Shown here piece after piece: positions 24,662 through 33,159 of a DNA stretch of 51,635 nt. The notes beneath the pieces were generated by a model. It saw only the letters and a program-made list of their open reading frames with translations. It searched no databases and had not been told where the DNA came from. Within the stretch, counting starts at the first letter, position 1. Each line of letters begins with the position of its first letter. Source of the DNA: an uncultured Nostocoides sp. (GTDB lineage Bacteria; Actinomycetota; Actinomycetes; Actinomycetales; Dermatophilaceae); assembly GCA_937873315.1 (NCBI GenBank), contig CALMQX010000036.1, forward strand, positions 153,457 through 205,091, given 5' to 3'. The translations under genes were made by a program, and so were the position numbers.

Positions 24662-25942
24662 ATGGTCCATGACTTCCGCACGGGCTACGTCCAGCGGGTT
24701 GTCGACGCCCAGCTGGACGACCTGATGCCGCAGCTGCCCGCGCTGCTGCTCGATGGGCCCAAGGCGGTAGGCAAGACCCGTACCGCCGAGCAACGCGCCC
24801 GCACTGTGTGGTCGCTGCACCGTCCTCCGGTGGCCCAGGTCGTGTCCGCTGACCCCAGGGCCGCCATCGGCGCCGAGCCTCCGGTGCTCTTCGACGAGTA
24901 CCACCGGGTCGAGCACCTCTGGGACGAGGTGAAGGACTTCGTCGACCGCGACCACCGCCCGGGCCGGATCTTGCTCACGGGGTCAGCGCCGCCGCGGGGG
25001 GCGCACTCCGGAGCAGGGCGTATCGCGTCGCTGCGGATGCGTCCACTGACCCTTCCCGAGCGCGGCGCGTGTGGCGCGACGGTGAGCCTGGCCCAGATGT
25101 TCCGCGGCGGCGCCACGGTCGCCGGCTCGTGCCCGCTGCGCCTGGAGGACTACACCGACCTCATCCTCGACTCCGGCTTCCCCGGCCTGCAGCACCTGTC
25201 CGGGACCGCACTGACCACCCAGCTCAACGGCTACCTGGACCGAATCGTCGACCGGGACATGCCTGAAGCCGGATTGAGGGTGCGCCGACCCGCCACGCTC
25301 AGGGCATGGCTGCGGGCTTACGCCGCCGCGGTGTCGACGACGACGACGTGGGAGAAGATCCGCGACGCAGCCTCACCCAACCAGGCGGACAAGCCGGCAA
25401 AGACGACGACACTGCCGTACATCGACACCCTCACCGAGCTCCGCATCCTGGACGAGCTGCCAGCGTGGACCCCCAGCCGCAACCACCTGAACAGGCTCAC
25501 GCAGGCGCCCAAGCACCACCTGGCCGACCCGGCCCTCGCCGCCCGCCTGACCGGCGTCACGCGCGCCAGCCTGCTCACCGGCGCCGGAAGCACGTTCACC
25601 CCGCACGACGGGACATATCTGGGCCAGCTGTTCGAGTCGTTGGCCACGATGAGCGTTCGCGTGTTCGCCGCCGCGGCACGCGCGGACGTGTCCCACCTGC
25701 GCCTGGACAGTGGCCGCCGCGAGGTAGACATCATCGCCGAGCGCGACGAGGACCGCGCGGTGGTGGCCTTCGAGGTCAAGCTTGCCGCGAGCGTGACCGA
25801 CACCGACGTCAAGCACCTGGTATGGCTACGGGAGGAGCTGGGGGACCAGCTGGCTGACGCAGTCGTCCTCACCACCGGCGAGCACGCATACAGGCGCCCT
25901 GACGGGGTAGCTGTGGTGCCCTTGGGGCTCCTAGGCCCGTAG
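24662..25942 (+). CDS. AAA family ATPase with DUF4143 and nuclease-like C-terminus
   Basis: A 426-residue protein of the ATP-binding DUF4143 family. Walker A-like GPKAVGKT lies near residues 32-39, the Walker B-like LFDEYH near 77, and sensor LLTGSAPP near 102. The DUF4143 region spans about 200-330 (LNGYLDRIVDRDMPE). The end has REVDIIAER...VAFEVKLA near 358-378, a PD-(D/E)XK-like arrangement. These proteins are common in accessory regions; their role is not established. The DEYH in place of DE(V/I)Q is unremarkable. No partner gene is coupled to it. Confidence 0.85.
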   Translation: MVHDFRTGYVQRVVDAQLDDLMPQLPALLLDGPKAVGKTRTAEQRARTVWSLHRPPVAQVVSADPRAAIGAEPPVLFDEYHRVEHLWDEVKDFVDRDHRPGRILLTGSAPPRGAHSGAGRIASLRMRPLTLPERGACGATVSLAQMFRGGATVAGSCPLRLEDYTDLILDSGFPGLQHLSGTALTTQLNGYLDRIVDRDMPEAGLRVRRPATLRAWLRAYAAAVSTTTTWEKIRDAASPNQADKPAKTTTLPYIDTLTELRILDELPAWTPSRNHLNRLTQAPKHHLADPALAARLTGVTRASLLTGAGSTFTPHDGTYLGQLFESLATMSVRVFAAAARADVSHLRLDSGRREVDIIAERDEDRAVVAFEVKLAASVTDTDVKHLVWLREELGDQLADAVVLTTGEHAYRRPDGVAVVPLGLLGP

Positions 25943-26016
25943 CCAACTGCAGATTCGCACTCATCGGCAGGACCGAAGACGCACCATCCGCGGCAGGACC
26001 GGACGTCCTGACTTCT

Positions 26017-26379
26017 TCACTCGAACCAGATGACGTGACCGTTGCTGGTCTCCGATTCCTGCCTGGGTGTCGACGCCACATCGCTGTCCTCGGGCAGGCG
26101 AACATGGCGCCACGCCGGAAAGCCGAACCCTCCACCGGAGCTCATGAGCGTCGTGGGACTCTGGCCTTCAAGGAGCGGCGGGATCCCGTCCCAATCCAAG
26201 TCTCGGACTGCGCCTTCGACCCAGGCCCACTTCCCTCGCTCGAGCTTGAAGTCGCCGTACGTCACGATCAGCCCACTCCGGGAGAACGACACGACGGCAA
26301 CGACAGCGCAGTCGTCCTTCCGGGCAGTGGCGAGGAGCCGGTGCCTGATCCGACGGCTGGGCCGAGGGTCTGCGGCCAC
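26017..26379 (-). CDS. hypothetical protein (120 aa)
   Basis: The second half (GLIVTYGDFKLERGKWAWVEGA, DLDWDGIPPLL, GFPAWRHVRLPED) reads like a folded soluble protein. The first 30 residues from the GTG at 26379 are Arg-rich and may not be coded, so the true start could be inside. Some of the upstream sequence in a neighbouring frame (LAFDRWRVTYRWPQ) also looks coding, which would fit a frameshifted longer gene. It lies just before an immunity-type gene on the same strand. Confidence 0.5.
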   Translation of the reverse strand: MAADPRPSRRIRHRLLATARKDDCAVVAVVSFSRSGLIVTYGDFKLERGKWAWVEGAVRDLDWDGIPPLLEGQSPTTLMSSGGGFGFPAWRHVRLPEDSDVASTPRQESETSNGHVIWFE

Positions 26380-26472
26380 CGGTAGGTCACGCGCCAGCGG
26401 TCGAATGCCAGCGTCCTCGCGTCCACCCCCCTACCTTGCCGCACCTCATTGCGCCGTAACAGGACGCATGCG

Positions 26473-26979
26473 TCATTCTGTGAAGACGGACCAGCAGATG
26501 GCATCTCGTCGCGCTTGGTCCTCGAGGACCAGTGACCGGATCGACGAGTCGAGCTGGCGGCGTTGCCAGTCGCGCTCGGTGCGGCCGGCGATCTGGACTC
26601 CGGAGTTCGCTGCGCGCACTGCTTTGATGGCGTAGGCGGCGGCGCCGAGATCATGTTCGGCGACGTGGCCCACACGCGCAGCCTGTCCGGCGGAGTATGC
26701 GGCGTAACGAGGTGCTCCGTGGAGCCGGCGAGCAGCGCCCATGGCGTGTCCGCCGAGGGCGCGAGCGTCCATCATCGAGATCTCTTCGCGGGCCCAGGCC
26801 CGGGCAGCCTCGATCGCTTCTCGCGGTCGAAGGTCCGACCCCTGTTCGTCCTCGAAGAGGTGTAGGACGTGCTCCGCGCACGTGGCAGCCCACAGCGCCA
26901 GGTGTCGATGGTCAGCCTCAGTGAGCGTCCCCCCGCGGCGAATGCTCAGTCGGGCGTCGCGAACCTTCGGCAAGATCAT
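26473..26979 (-). CDS. putative immunity protein (Imm5-like)
   Basis: A 168-residue helical protein beginning MILPKVRDARLSIRRGGTLT. Its pattern (HRHLALWAATCAEHVLHLFE, then AIEAARAWAREEI, AYSAGQAARVGHVAEHDLGA, AAYAIKAVR) is that of the putative immunity proteins widespread in Actinobacteria and linked to polymorphic toxin loci. Start chosen from the family-like MILPK block; the frame continues to 27135 with low-quality sequence. No toxin gene is adjacent, so it may be an orphan immunity gene that protects against a neighbour's toxin. Confidence 0.7.
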   Translation of the reverse strand: MILPKVRDARLSIRRGGTLTEADHRHLALWAATCAEHVLHLFEDEQGSDLRPREAIEAARAWAREEISMMDARALGGHAMGAARRLHGAPRYAAYSAGQAARVGHVAEHDLGAAAYAIKAVRAANSGVQIAGRTERDWQRRQLDSSIRSLVLEDQARRDAICWSVFTE

Positions 26980-27068
26980 CCGACCAGCCTGCCACTCCAT
27001 GCGCGTGGCCGGTGGGTGCCGTCCCGTGCTCGATCTGCGGCATGAGGGGAAGCATCGCCGCACTGTGA

Positions 27069-27152
27069 TCAGAGCTCGAGGAGTGCGCGATCGAACCAGA
27101 CATCCTGCTGGCCAGGGGCGACGAGGAAGCGCCATCCGGGCGGGAGCCCTAG
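27069..27152 (-). pseudogene. 3' part of an IS-split immunity-type gene (DUF2185/Imm33-like)
   Basis: These 84 bases encode GLPPGWRFLVAPGQQDVWFD and a short RALLEL end with stop TGA at 27069. They join in frame to the 5' part at 28345-28618 once the IS5-family element and one CTAG are removed. The GWRFLxAPxxxDVW signature is that of DUF2185/Imm33-type proteins. Confidence 0.75.
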
Positions 27153-28344
27153 GGAATCACTGATTTTCTCGGCTGGCCGGGGCGTCTTCGGCCTTGGTGG
27201 GTGGGGTCCCGGGATGATGGGGTGTGGATATCGATCAGCCCAGTTTCACGGACATCGAGTACGGCAACCGGCGGCGTGTGTCGCGTCGGGAGAAGTTCTT
27301 GGAGGCGATGGACGCCACGATCCCGTGGGCGTCGTGGGTGGGGGTGATCGAGCCGTTCTACTACGCGGATCGTGCGGGTAAGCGGGGCCGTAAGGCCAAG
27401 CCGGTGGAGACGATGCTGCGGATGTACCTGCTGCAGGTGTGGTTCTCCCTGTCCGATGAGGGCGTGGAGGACGCGGTGTACGACTCGTACGCGATGCGCC
27501 GGTTCATGGGGTTGGACTTCGCGGTGGAGCAGGTCCCGGACGCGACGACGCTGCTGCACTTCCGGCACTTGTTGGAGGAGCACCAGCTCGGCGAGAAGTT
27601 GCTGGCGGCCCAGAACGAGGTGTTCGCGCAGCAGGGCTGGGTCATGCGGGGCGGGTCCATCATCGACGCCACGATCATCGCGGCGCCGTCGTCGACGAAG
27701 AACGCCACCGGCACCCGCGACCCGGCGATGCACCAGACGAAGAAGGGCAACCAGTGGTTCTTCGGGATGAAGGCCCACATCGGCGCTGATGCCGGGACCG
27801 GGTACGTCCACACGGTGACCGCGACCGCGGCGAACGTTCATGACCTGGACGAGGCGGTGCACCTGGTGCGCGCCGATGACGAGGTTGTGTACGCCGACGC
27901 CGGGTACCAAGGAGCAGCCAAGCGGCCCGAGATCGCCGAGAACGAAGACCTGTCACGAATCACGTGGAAGATCGCCCCACGTAAAGGGGTGCTCAAGACG
28001 ATGCCCGAGCATGACCGCGCCGTGGCATCACGCCAGGCGTCGGTGCGGGCCAAGGTCGAGCACCCGTTCCTCATCGTCAAGCGTGACTTCGCCTTCACCA
28101 AGACCCGCTACCGCGGGATCGCGAAGAACCTCAACCACCTCAACGTGTTGTTCGCCTCAGCGAACTGGTTGATGCGGGCACGTGCCGTCGCCCTGATGGG
28201 TTGACGGCCAGGCGTCAGCCTGCCCTCAACCGCCCCGCACACGCCCACATGGGCTGATCGGCCCAGGTCCAGAGCGCGCACGCGACCCCAAACCTGGCGG
28301 TCCCGACCAACCACGCCCGGAATGGTCCTTTCATCAGCGCATCC
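27153..28344 (+). mobile_element. IS5-family insertion sequence, second type, splitting a gene
   Basis: A 1192-bp element with related ends (GGAATCACTGATTTTC at the left, GGATGCGCTGATGAAA read inward from the right) and a CTAG target duplication at 27149-27152 and 28345-28348. It is a different IS5-family member from the one at 21.4 kb. It lies inside a minus-strand immunity-type gene, opposite to that gene's direction. Confidence 0.85.
27224..28204 (+). CDS. IS5-family transposase
   Basis: A 326-residue DDE transposase close to the IS5 type proper. It begins with the DNA-binding region (SFTDIEYGNRRRVSRREKFL) and the PVETMLRMYLLQVWFSLSD block. The catalytic Asp is in GGSIIDATIIAAPSSTKN, the second in VVYADAGYQG, and the Glu in VRAKVEHPFLIVKRDFAF. 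GTG start, full length, no interruption, so it is probably active. Confidence 0.93.
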   Translation: MDIDQPSFTDIEYGNRRRVSRREKFLEAMDATIPWASWVGVIEPFYYADRAGKRGRKAKPVETMLRMYLLQVWFSLSDEGVEDAVYDSYAMRRFMGLDFAVEQVPDATTLLHFRHLLEEHQLGEKLLAAQNEVFAQQGWVMRGGSIIDATIIAAPSSTKNATGTRDPAMHQTKKGNQWFFGMKAHIGADAGTGYVHTVTATAANVHDLDEAVHLVRADDEVVYADAGYQGAAKRPEIAENEDLSRITWKIAPRKGVLKTMPEHDRAVASRQASVRAKVEHPFLIVKRDFAFTKTRYRGIAKNLNHLNVLFASANWLMRARAVALMG

Positions 28345-28618
28345 CTAGGAACGCTAGGGCTGCCGGACACCACTCCTCCACCTGCTCCAAATGAACTGGC
28401 TTGAAGAAGTCATCGTCCGCTCGCAGCTCCTCGCCGGCCCAGACATACCAACCGCACGTGTCTGCAGCGGGAGGGTGCCGAAGGCCGTTGACCGGCCACA
28501 GCCCATCACGCACGTTGAGAGCAACGCCGAGCTTCTCACCTAGCAACGGCGGGCTCGAGGCAACACCGTGTAGCGATGCCACTCGTGCCCACTCATCCCG
28601 CTGGTCATCGTCGAGCAT
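28345..28618 (-). pseudogene. 5' part of the IS-split immunity-type gene
   Basis: The 91 residues [20 protein letters not shown] to [11 protein letters not shown] at 28618, are the N-terminal part of a protein whose natural end lies at 27069-27152 on the other side of the IS. The rebuilt product is about 118 residues: a [17 protein letters not shown] block, [14 protein letters not shown] and the GWRFLVAP end, as in DUF2185/Imm33 immunity proteins. The IS now supplies only GMR and a stop, so the C-terminal domain is lost. Confidence 0.75.
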
Positions 28619-28718
28619 GGCTCGAGTGAAGCAGACCCAACACAAGAGTTGAGGGTGTCACCGACACCTATCGCGGCATGTCCGGTTTCGTTGGGAAGAG
28701 GGCTGCGGCTGACTGTGC

Positions 28719-28735
28719 CATGGTTCGTTGCCATG
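28719..28735 (+). promoter_or_regulatory. hairpin overlapping the start codon of the intact family member
   Basis: CATGG and CCATG flank a 7-base loop and include the ATG at 28733. The counterpart at 23406-23421 has a longer stem. Both copies share the TGTGCCATGGTTCG leader. Confidence 0.4.
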
Positions 28736-29170
28736 ACTTCATGGCGTGACGGATCGTCGGCAGTGGCTCAGGACGACCTCGATGGCTTGCTAAGCGCCGT
28801 CCTTCCTCTGGCCGAGGATCTGCTCAGCAAGCATGGCGAGTTCTTCCCGTTCGGTGGATCCGTCTCGGCCGACGGTGAGACGTCCTTGATGGCTACTGAT
28901 CCCGGTCTTGGAGATCGGCCGTCCTCTGACGAAGTGTTGGCTGCGCTGTACGAAGGAGTGCGCAGCCAGGCCACCAGCACACGTGCGGCCGCGTTCGTCG
29001 CCGACGTTCGGGCCAACGGGTCTGATGCCGTGCGCGTGGAGCTCGAGCACCACGAGGGGACGAGCCTGGTGGTGCTGCTTCCGTACGCACGAAGCAGGTT
29101 CAAGAAGGCTCTGACCTTCGGGCAGATGAGCGTGTCACAGGGAGAACCAAGGGTCTGGACGGCCCAGTAG
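28733..29170 (+). CDS. hypothetical protein (145 aa), intact member of a duplicated family
   Basis: I do not recognise a named family. It is acidic and soluble, with a helical first part (AQDDLDGLLSAVLPLAEDLLSKHGEF), a Gly-rich turn (FPFGGSVSADGETSL), an alpha/beta middle (VADVRANGSDAVRVELEHHEG) and a basic strand (YARSRFKKALTFGQMSV). The start is the ATG at 28733 because the frameshifted copy at 23419 begins at the same place. An upstream extension to 28649 is not conserved. Placement among immunity genes suggests an immunity or small adaptor role; this is inference. Confidence 0.75.
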   Translation: MTSWRDGSSAVAQDDLDGLLSAVLPLAEDLLSKHGEFFPFGGSVSADGETSLMATDPGLGDRPSSDEVLAALYEGVRSQATSTRAAAFVADVRANGSDAVRVELEHHEGTSLVVLLPYARSRFKKALTFGQMSVSQGEPRVWTAQ

Positions 29171-29289
29171 TCGCCCGGCGGGGCATCTCTCGGACGTCCC
29201 GCTCTACAGCCTTCAAGCGGCATGTGAGTGCACATCGGTTTCGTTCGATCATGGGGATTGCGTCGACGGGACGCTCTAGCGTTGCTGGG

Positions 29290-29892
29290 ATGACGACCGT
29301 GCAGCCGCGGCAGCCGTGGGAGGTGCCGGTCGCCTCGTATCTCTTCATTTCTGCGGCCTTGGCGCGGGGTAGGCCGCAGGCTGTGCAGTCGATCCGCGAA
29401 CGCCGCGGTGCGGCCGATGAGGCCACGGTTGTGGCTCGATACAACGACCTGATGGCCGTCATCGAAAGGGCGCCGTGGGTCACGGACGACGCCTTGGCGC
29501 GGCTGCGGTCCCTTGAGGCCGAGGGTCCGGAGGCAAGGCCGCCGCTGTGGGAGTCAGTGGTGATGAGCAGCGGGGCTGCTGATGATGATCGGGTGATCGA
29601 GGCCTCGCGGCGAGTGTGGGAGGCGCTCGGACCGAACGCCTACACCGTGCAGTTCCGAGCTCGCCCACGCACCTGGCGTGGCTTCATCGAAGGCCGCAGC
29701 TGGCTCGTCGTTGGCGTGGCCGGCCTCGTCGCGCTTGTCATCTTGACCGACGAAGTGAATCAGCGAGGTGGCTGGTACTGGCTCGTGGTCATCTCCTTCC
29801 TCATCGCGTGGCCAGCACTGCTCTACATGGCGTTCAGCCGCAGGTATCGCCGCCTTGAGGAGCGAGGTGGCAAGGAGCTTCCTCACTTCTAG
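29290..29892 (+). CDS. hypothetical protein with two C-terminal membrane helices
   Basis: A 200-residue protein. The soluble N-terminal part (YLFISAALARGRPQAVQSIRERRG) is helical. Near residues 143-182 there are two hydrophobic segments (WLVVGVAGLVALVIL and WYWLVVISFLIAWPALLYMAF), followed by a basic tail RRYRRLEERGG. Start at ATG 29290; the frame begins upstream at 29224 without a ribosome site. The large soluble domain would face the cytoplasm. Family unknown. Confidence 0.65.
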   Translation: MTTVQPRQPWEVPVASYLFISAALARGRPQAVQSIRERRGAADEATVVARYNDLMAVIERAPWVTDDALARLRSLEAEGPEARPPLWESVVMSSGAADDDRVIEASRRVWEALGPNAYTVQFRARPRTWRGFIEGRSWLVVGVAGLVALVILTDEVNQRGGWYWLVVISFLIAWPALLYMAFSRRYRRLEERGGKELPHF

Positions 29893-30046
29893 CGTCTGAC
29901 TCGTCGCGGCATGAGCGGTAACACGTCTCGCGCCGATGTCGCCGTCATGAGGGTGGCGCCGCGGCGACCGCACGCGCGTTTCGGTACATGACCAAGCACA
30001 CGGTCACGACGACGACCCCCGTCAGAGCCAAGGTGACCGCGTCAGC

Positions 30047-30412
30047 TCAAGCACGCCAGCCGGCAACCTCGACCGAGCCGTCATCGTGGATCCACAGACT
30101 CACCGACTCACCAGGCTGGGCGTGAGCGAACGGCCCGCTCGAATCCACTTGAGCCTGCCCGGCCAAAGAGGACGGGGCCGCAACGTCCACCAAACATGAG
30201 CCCCCGCCGCGCGTGTCCTCGTCCACACAGGAACGGATCACACCCTGCCCATGGGTGGGGGTGAGGGCGCTGGCCGCCGCACCTCCGATCATGAGAAGCG
30301 CCCCGACGGTGCAGGCCATCGCGAGGAAAGCTGCAATCGCGAGTGCAAGAGCACGATCGGCGGGCAACCGATTGAACCACCGCCAGCGATTCTCAGCAGT
30401 GTGGTCACTCAC
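30047..30412 (-). CDS. hypothetical single-pass membrane protein
   Basis: About 121 residues from a GTG at 30412. A basic N-terminus (ENRWRWFNRLPADR) is followed by one membrane segment (ALALAIAAFLAMACTVGALLMIGG) and an outside domain with two Cys (VIRSCVDEDTRGGGSCLVDV) that could form a disulfide. The start is uncertain and the frame is open to 30607. It diverges from the next gene across about 120 bases that should hold both promoters. Confidence 0.5.
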   Translation of the reverse strand: MSDHTAENRWRWFNRLPADRALALAIAAFLAMACTVGALLMIGGAAASALTPTHGQGVIRSCVDEDTRGGGSCLVDVAAPSSLAGQAQVDSSGPFAHAQPGESVSLWIHDDGSVEVAGWRA

Positions 30413-30530
30413 GAACCCATCATCTATGGCCACGTGCTGCAGCAACGCACGAGCTATGGCAGATGAGCGCGTTGCGAATCTTGGTGGCTGGGTGACGCGC
30501 CGGCGCGTAGCACCGGACCCCAGGCCGTGG

Positions 30531-30806
30531 GTGACGGACACTGAACACGTGGCTGACGGGTGGTGGGTCATCGGGCTGATCGTGGTGACCACGATCGTGA
30601 TCAACACGCTCGGCTATCGAGCCATGAAGAGAGGGGTCGTCGGCAAATGGTTCAGCCCGGCCGTCGCCTTGGCGACGGTGCTCGTACTGGTCGGGGCTGA
30701 CTTCTCGTTGCCGCTTCTGGTTGTCGGCTTCTTGACGCTCCTCGTTCTCGGCATCACCGGAGGAGTCGCGATTCAGCGTGGAAGAAGCGTCCAAGACCAG
30801 CCGTAG
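30531..30806 (+). CDS. small hypothetical membrane protein
   Basis: About 91 residues from GTG at 30531 (or GTG at 30549), with three hydrophobic segments (WWVIGLIVVTTIVINTL, FSPAVALATVLVLVGADF, LPLLVVGFLTLLVLGITGGVA) and a polar end QRGRSVQDQP. The upstream part of the open frame to 30213 is not coding-like. No functional motif. Confidence 0.5.
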   Translation: MTDTEHVADGWWVIGLIVVTTIVINTLGYRAMKRGVVGKWFSPAVALATVLVLVGADFSLPLLVVGFLTLLVLGITGGVAIQRGRSVQDQP

Positions 30807-30900
30807 TCCGGTCGATCTCCGACTTGCGCGCCGGCCCGATCGCGGCAGATCCGGGCGGCTATGTTCCAGCCAGGGGACGACGTTGCGGAAGACTTCACTC

Positions 30901-31644
30901 GTGAACCACGAGTCGTCGCCCGACACCCGGAGGCTCCTCCTAGAGGAGCTACTTGAACTTTGCGAGGGCAATCTCGGCGCGTCGACCGAAAGCGCGGTCC
31001 TCGCCGTCATGCATGCCTGGCTCGTCCAGACGATCGACACAGTAAGAGCTGCTCTCGTCGTCCACGACGCGGGGCTAGCGAGCGCAACTAGCCCCTTAGC
31101 TCGTGCGGCGCTCGAGAACGCGGTCGGAATGCACTGGCTCCGGCAGGTCCAGGACGCGGGCCTCGGTGGGTTGCACAACTCACACAAGCGGTGGGCGAGA
31201 AACCTAAAAAGGGCACTTTCGGCCGCCGAGGCCCAGGACCTGGATCCGGATGACCCGAAGTGGCCCGCGGCGTGGGCCGAACTCGTAGCGGAAATCGAAT
31301 CGCAGCCTTCTGCGCCCCATGTGAAGGGCGGTGGAAACATCGCTGAGAGGTTCGAGGTCACTGAGTTAGCCCACGTGTACGTGGCGTGGCTTAGTGAAAC
31401 GTCCCTGAGCCACGCCACTCAGGCGTCGGCAACCCCGTACCTAAAGCAAGTTGACGACACCTACTTCCTGTCCCGTAAACCGCACGCGTCGCGCGGTGAA
31501 TCGTTGGAAGGTCGCTGCTTTGTCGCACTTGATATTGCTCTCCATGCAATCGCGGAAGTCTTCGATTCAGAGCCGCTGCGCTTGAAGCTGACGGACATCG
31601 AGGACCGCTTCGCAGCCTCAGCGGACGACATGAACGAGTCGTAG
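30901..31644 (+). CDS. hypothetical helical protein (DUF5677-like)
   Basis: A 247-residue soluble protein rich in helices. The LLLEELLELCEGNLGASTESAVLAVMHAWLVQ and SPLARAALENAVGMHWLRQV stretches resemble DUF5677-type proteins, which have a HEPN-like fold and occur in defence-associated regions; I give this family link with moderate confidence. GTG at 30901 chosen because upstream sequence of the frame is Arg-rich and not family-like. It converges on the next gene across a large palindrome. Confidence 0.5.
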   Translation: MNHESSPDTRRLLLEELLELCEGNLGASTESAVLAVMHAWLVQTIDTVRAALVVHDAGLASATSPLARAALENAVGMHWLRQVQDAGLGGLHNSHKRWARNLKRALSAAEAQDLDPDDPKWPAAWAELVAEIESQPSAPHVKGGGNIAERFEVTELAHVYVAWLSETSLSHATQASATPYLKQVDDTYFLSRKPHASRGESLEGRCFVALDIALHAIAEVFDSEPLRLKLTDIEDRFAASADDMNES

Positions 31645-31691
31645 GGGCCAGGGCGAGTACGGGCTGGGCAGTTTCGACCATCAGTACGACT

Positions 31692-31734
31692 CGTACACCT
31701 TCCTACACATTGGCGGAGTGTAGGAAGGTGTACG
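31692..31734. terminator. 17-bp perfect palindrome between convergent genes
   Basis: CGTACACCTTCCTACAC and its exact complement are separated by 9 bases. The stem is only about half GC, unusual for this genome. It lies between the plus-strand gene ending at 31644 and the minus-strand gene ending at 31756, so a two-way terminator is the simplest reading. There is no T run, so a protein-binding site is also possible. Confidence 0.55.
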
Positions 31735-31755
31735 GTCGCCGACGCTGGCCGCTGA

Positions 31756-32886
31756 CTACACCGGGACGAGGCCCCAGCCGCGCACGGACCGACCAGGCGC
31801 GAAGGTCCACTCTCCCCGGCACCTGTCGCACCGGATGCGAACGTCGTGGTCGCGAGCACCGGGGATGTTGTCGTGGTCCTCGACGACCTCGCCCGCGCCG
31901 CACGGGCAGAGGTAGGTGACCTTCTCGATGTCTCCGTAGCCCTCGGCGCCACCGAACCCTCCGACCTCGTCCACGCTTCGGCTCACGAACTTGGTGCGCA
32001 CCGGCTTCGCGGTGGGGTTCGCCGCGAACCACTCCGAGATGGCCTGGAACCCGGCGTCGTAGGCCGCATCGGAGGCGCCGGCGTCGAGGAGGATGGTGAG
32101 CAAGTCGTCCGGTGCATCGGCCGGGGCGTGCTGGTTGTACGCGATGCCGTCGACGTAGTCGAGAGCGATGTCGCCGACCGGGTCGTCCCGCCGTGCCTGT
32201 GCAGAGAGCCAGTCGTGGAACGGGGTGGCGACGGGCGCGGCGGCCAAGGGCACCCATCGAGGGGCTGCCGGCTTGCCGGTCGCGACCCGGTCGAGCGCGT
32301 CCTGGAGGTGCGGGAGGCCAGCCGGACGGTTGTGGTGCGCTCGCGGCGGGGTGCTGCCGTCGGCAAGCTGGCGCACGTAGTCGTGCTCGGCCTCGGAGAT
32401 GCCGACCAGAAGGTTCGGGCCACCGCTGTCCGTCTCGACGAGCGGGAGTCCGAGTGCGGCGGCTGCCCAGATGAGCCGACCGTTGGAGACGTAGCTGCAG
32501 TGCGGAGCGAGGAGCTTCTCCGCGGTGTGCTTGAGCCGGTAGCTGTTGACTGCGGCGTCGGCCGCCGTGGTGGGCGTGAACATGCGGAGCATGTCGATGA
32601 CCAGGGCGAGCTCGATGTAGTCGGTCTGCCCATTGAAGCTCCACGGGCGGTCGGCGTAGTAGCCGTTGTCGCCGAGGACGGGGCCGTCTTCGGCGGCGCC
32701 GACCAGCGGGTGGTCGTCGAGGACGGCGATGAGGTCCCGTGCGCTGAAGCGGTCGCCTAGGAAGCCCTGGGCGAGCGGGGAGCTGATCTGCCGCTTGGCG
32801 GCGGTGTACTTCGTTGCGGTGAAGGTGGACCAGGCCCGGGCGTCCTGTTGGGAGGCGCGGTCGAGGTTGTGGCTGTCGGAGGACAT
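31756..32886 (-). CDS. hypothetical protein with C-terminal zinc ribbon (376 aa)
   Basis: I do not recognise the family. The N-terminal 150 residues are helical (SSPLAQGFLGDRFSARDLIAVL, ADAAVNSYRLKHTAEKLL, YVSNGRLIWAAAALGLPL), with a helix-turn-helix-like look near the last. The C-terminus has CPCG near residue 330 and CDRC near 356, spacing that fits a zinc ribbon, followed by EWTFAPGRSVRGWG. Start at ATG 32886. Such layouts are common in phage or plasmid accessory genes. Confidence 0.65.
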   Translation of the reverse strand: MSSDSHNLDRASQQDARAWSTFTATKYTAAKRQISSPLAQGFLGDRFSARDLIAVLDDHPLVGAAEDGPVLGDNGYYADRPWSFNGQTDYIELALVIDMLRMFTPTTAADAAVNSYRLKHTAEKLLAPHCSYVSNGRLIWAAAALGLPLVETDSGGPNLLVGISEAEHDYVRQLADGSTPPRAHHNRPAGLPHLQDALDRVATGKPAAPRWVPLAAAPVATPFHDWLSAQARRDDPVGDIALDYVDGIAYNQHAPADAPDDLLTILLDAGASDAAYDAGFQAISEWFAANPTAKPVRTKFVSRSVDEVGGFGGAEGYGDIEKVTYLCPCGAGEVVEDHDNIPGARDHDVRIRCDRCRGEWTFAPGRSVRGWGLVPV

Positions 32887-33159
32887 TCTTTTCTCTTGTT
32901 TCTGGGCTGCAACCCACGCTTGTCAGCCCGGACAGGAGAATGGTCTCTAACCGACTGAACTGAACTCTTGCTGGTTCGGCACCCGTTGTCCTCAGTGCCT
33001 GCGTCGCGTGGGGACTCAGACTCAGAGTGAGGCGGACCAGCCCACCTCGTGGGAAACAGTACCTGGTGCCTGGTGGCGTTCGAGCAGATCTTTGCCGTGG
33101 GTTGGCGGGAAGTTCGGCGCCCACGGGATCGGGACCGGTCCGGATGGGAGGCTGGGTCC

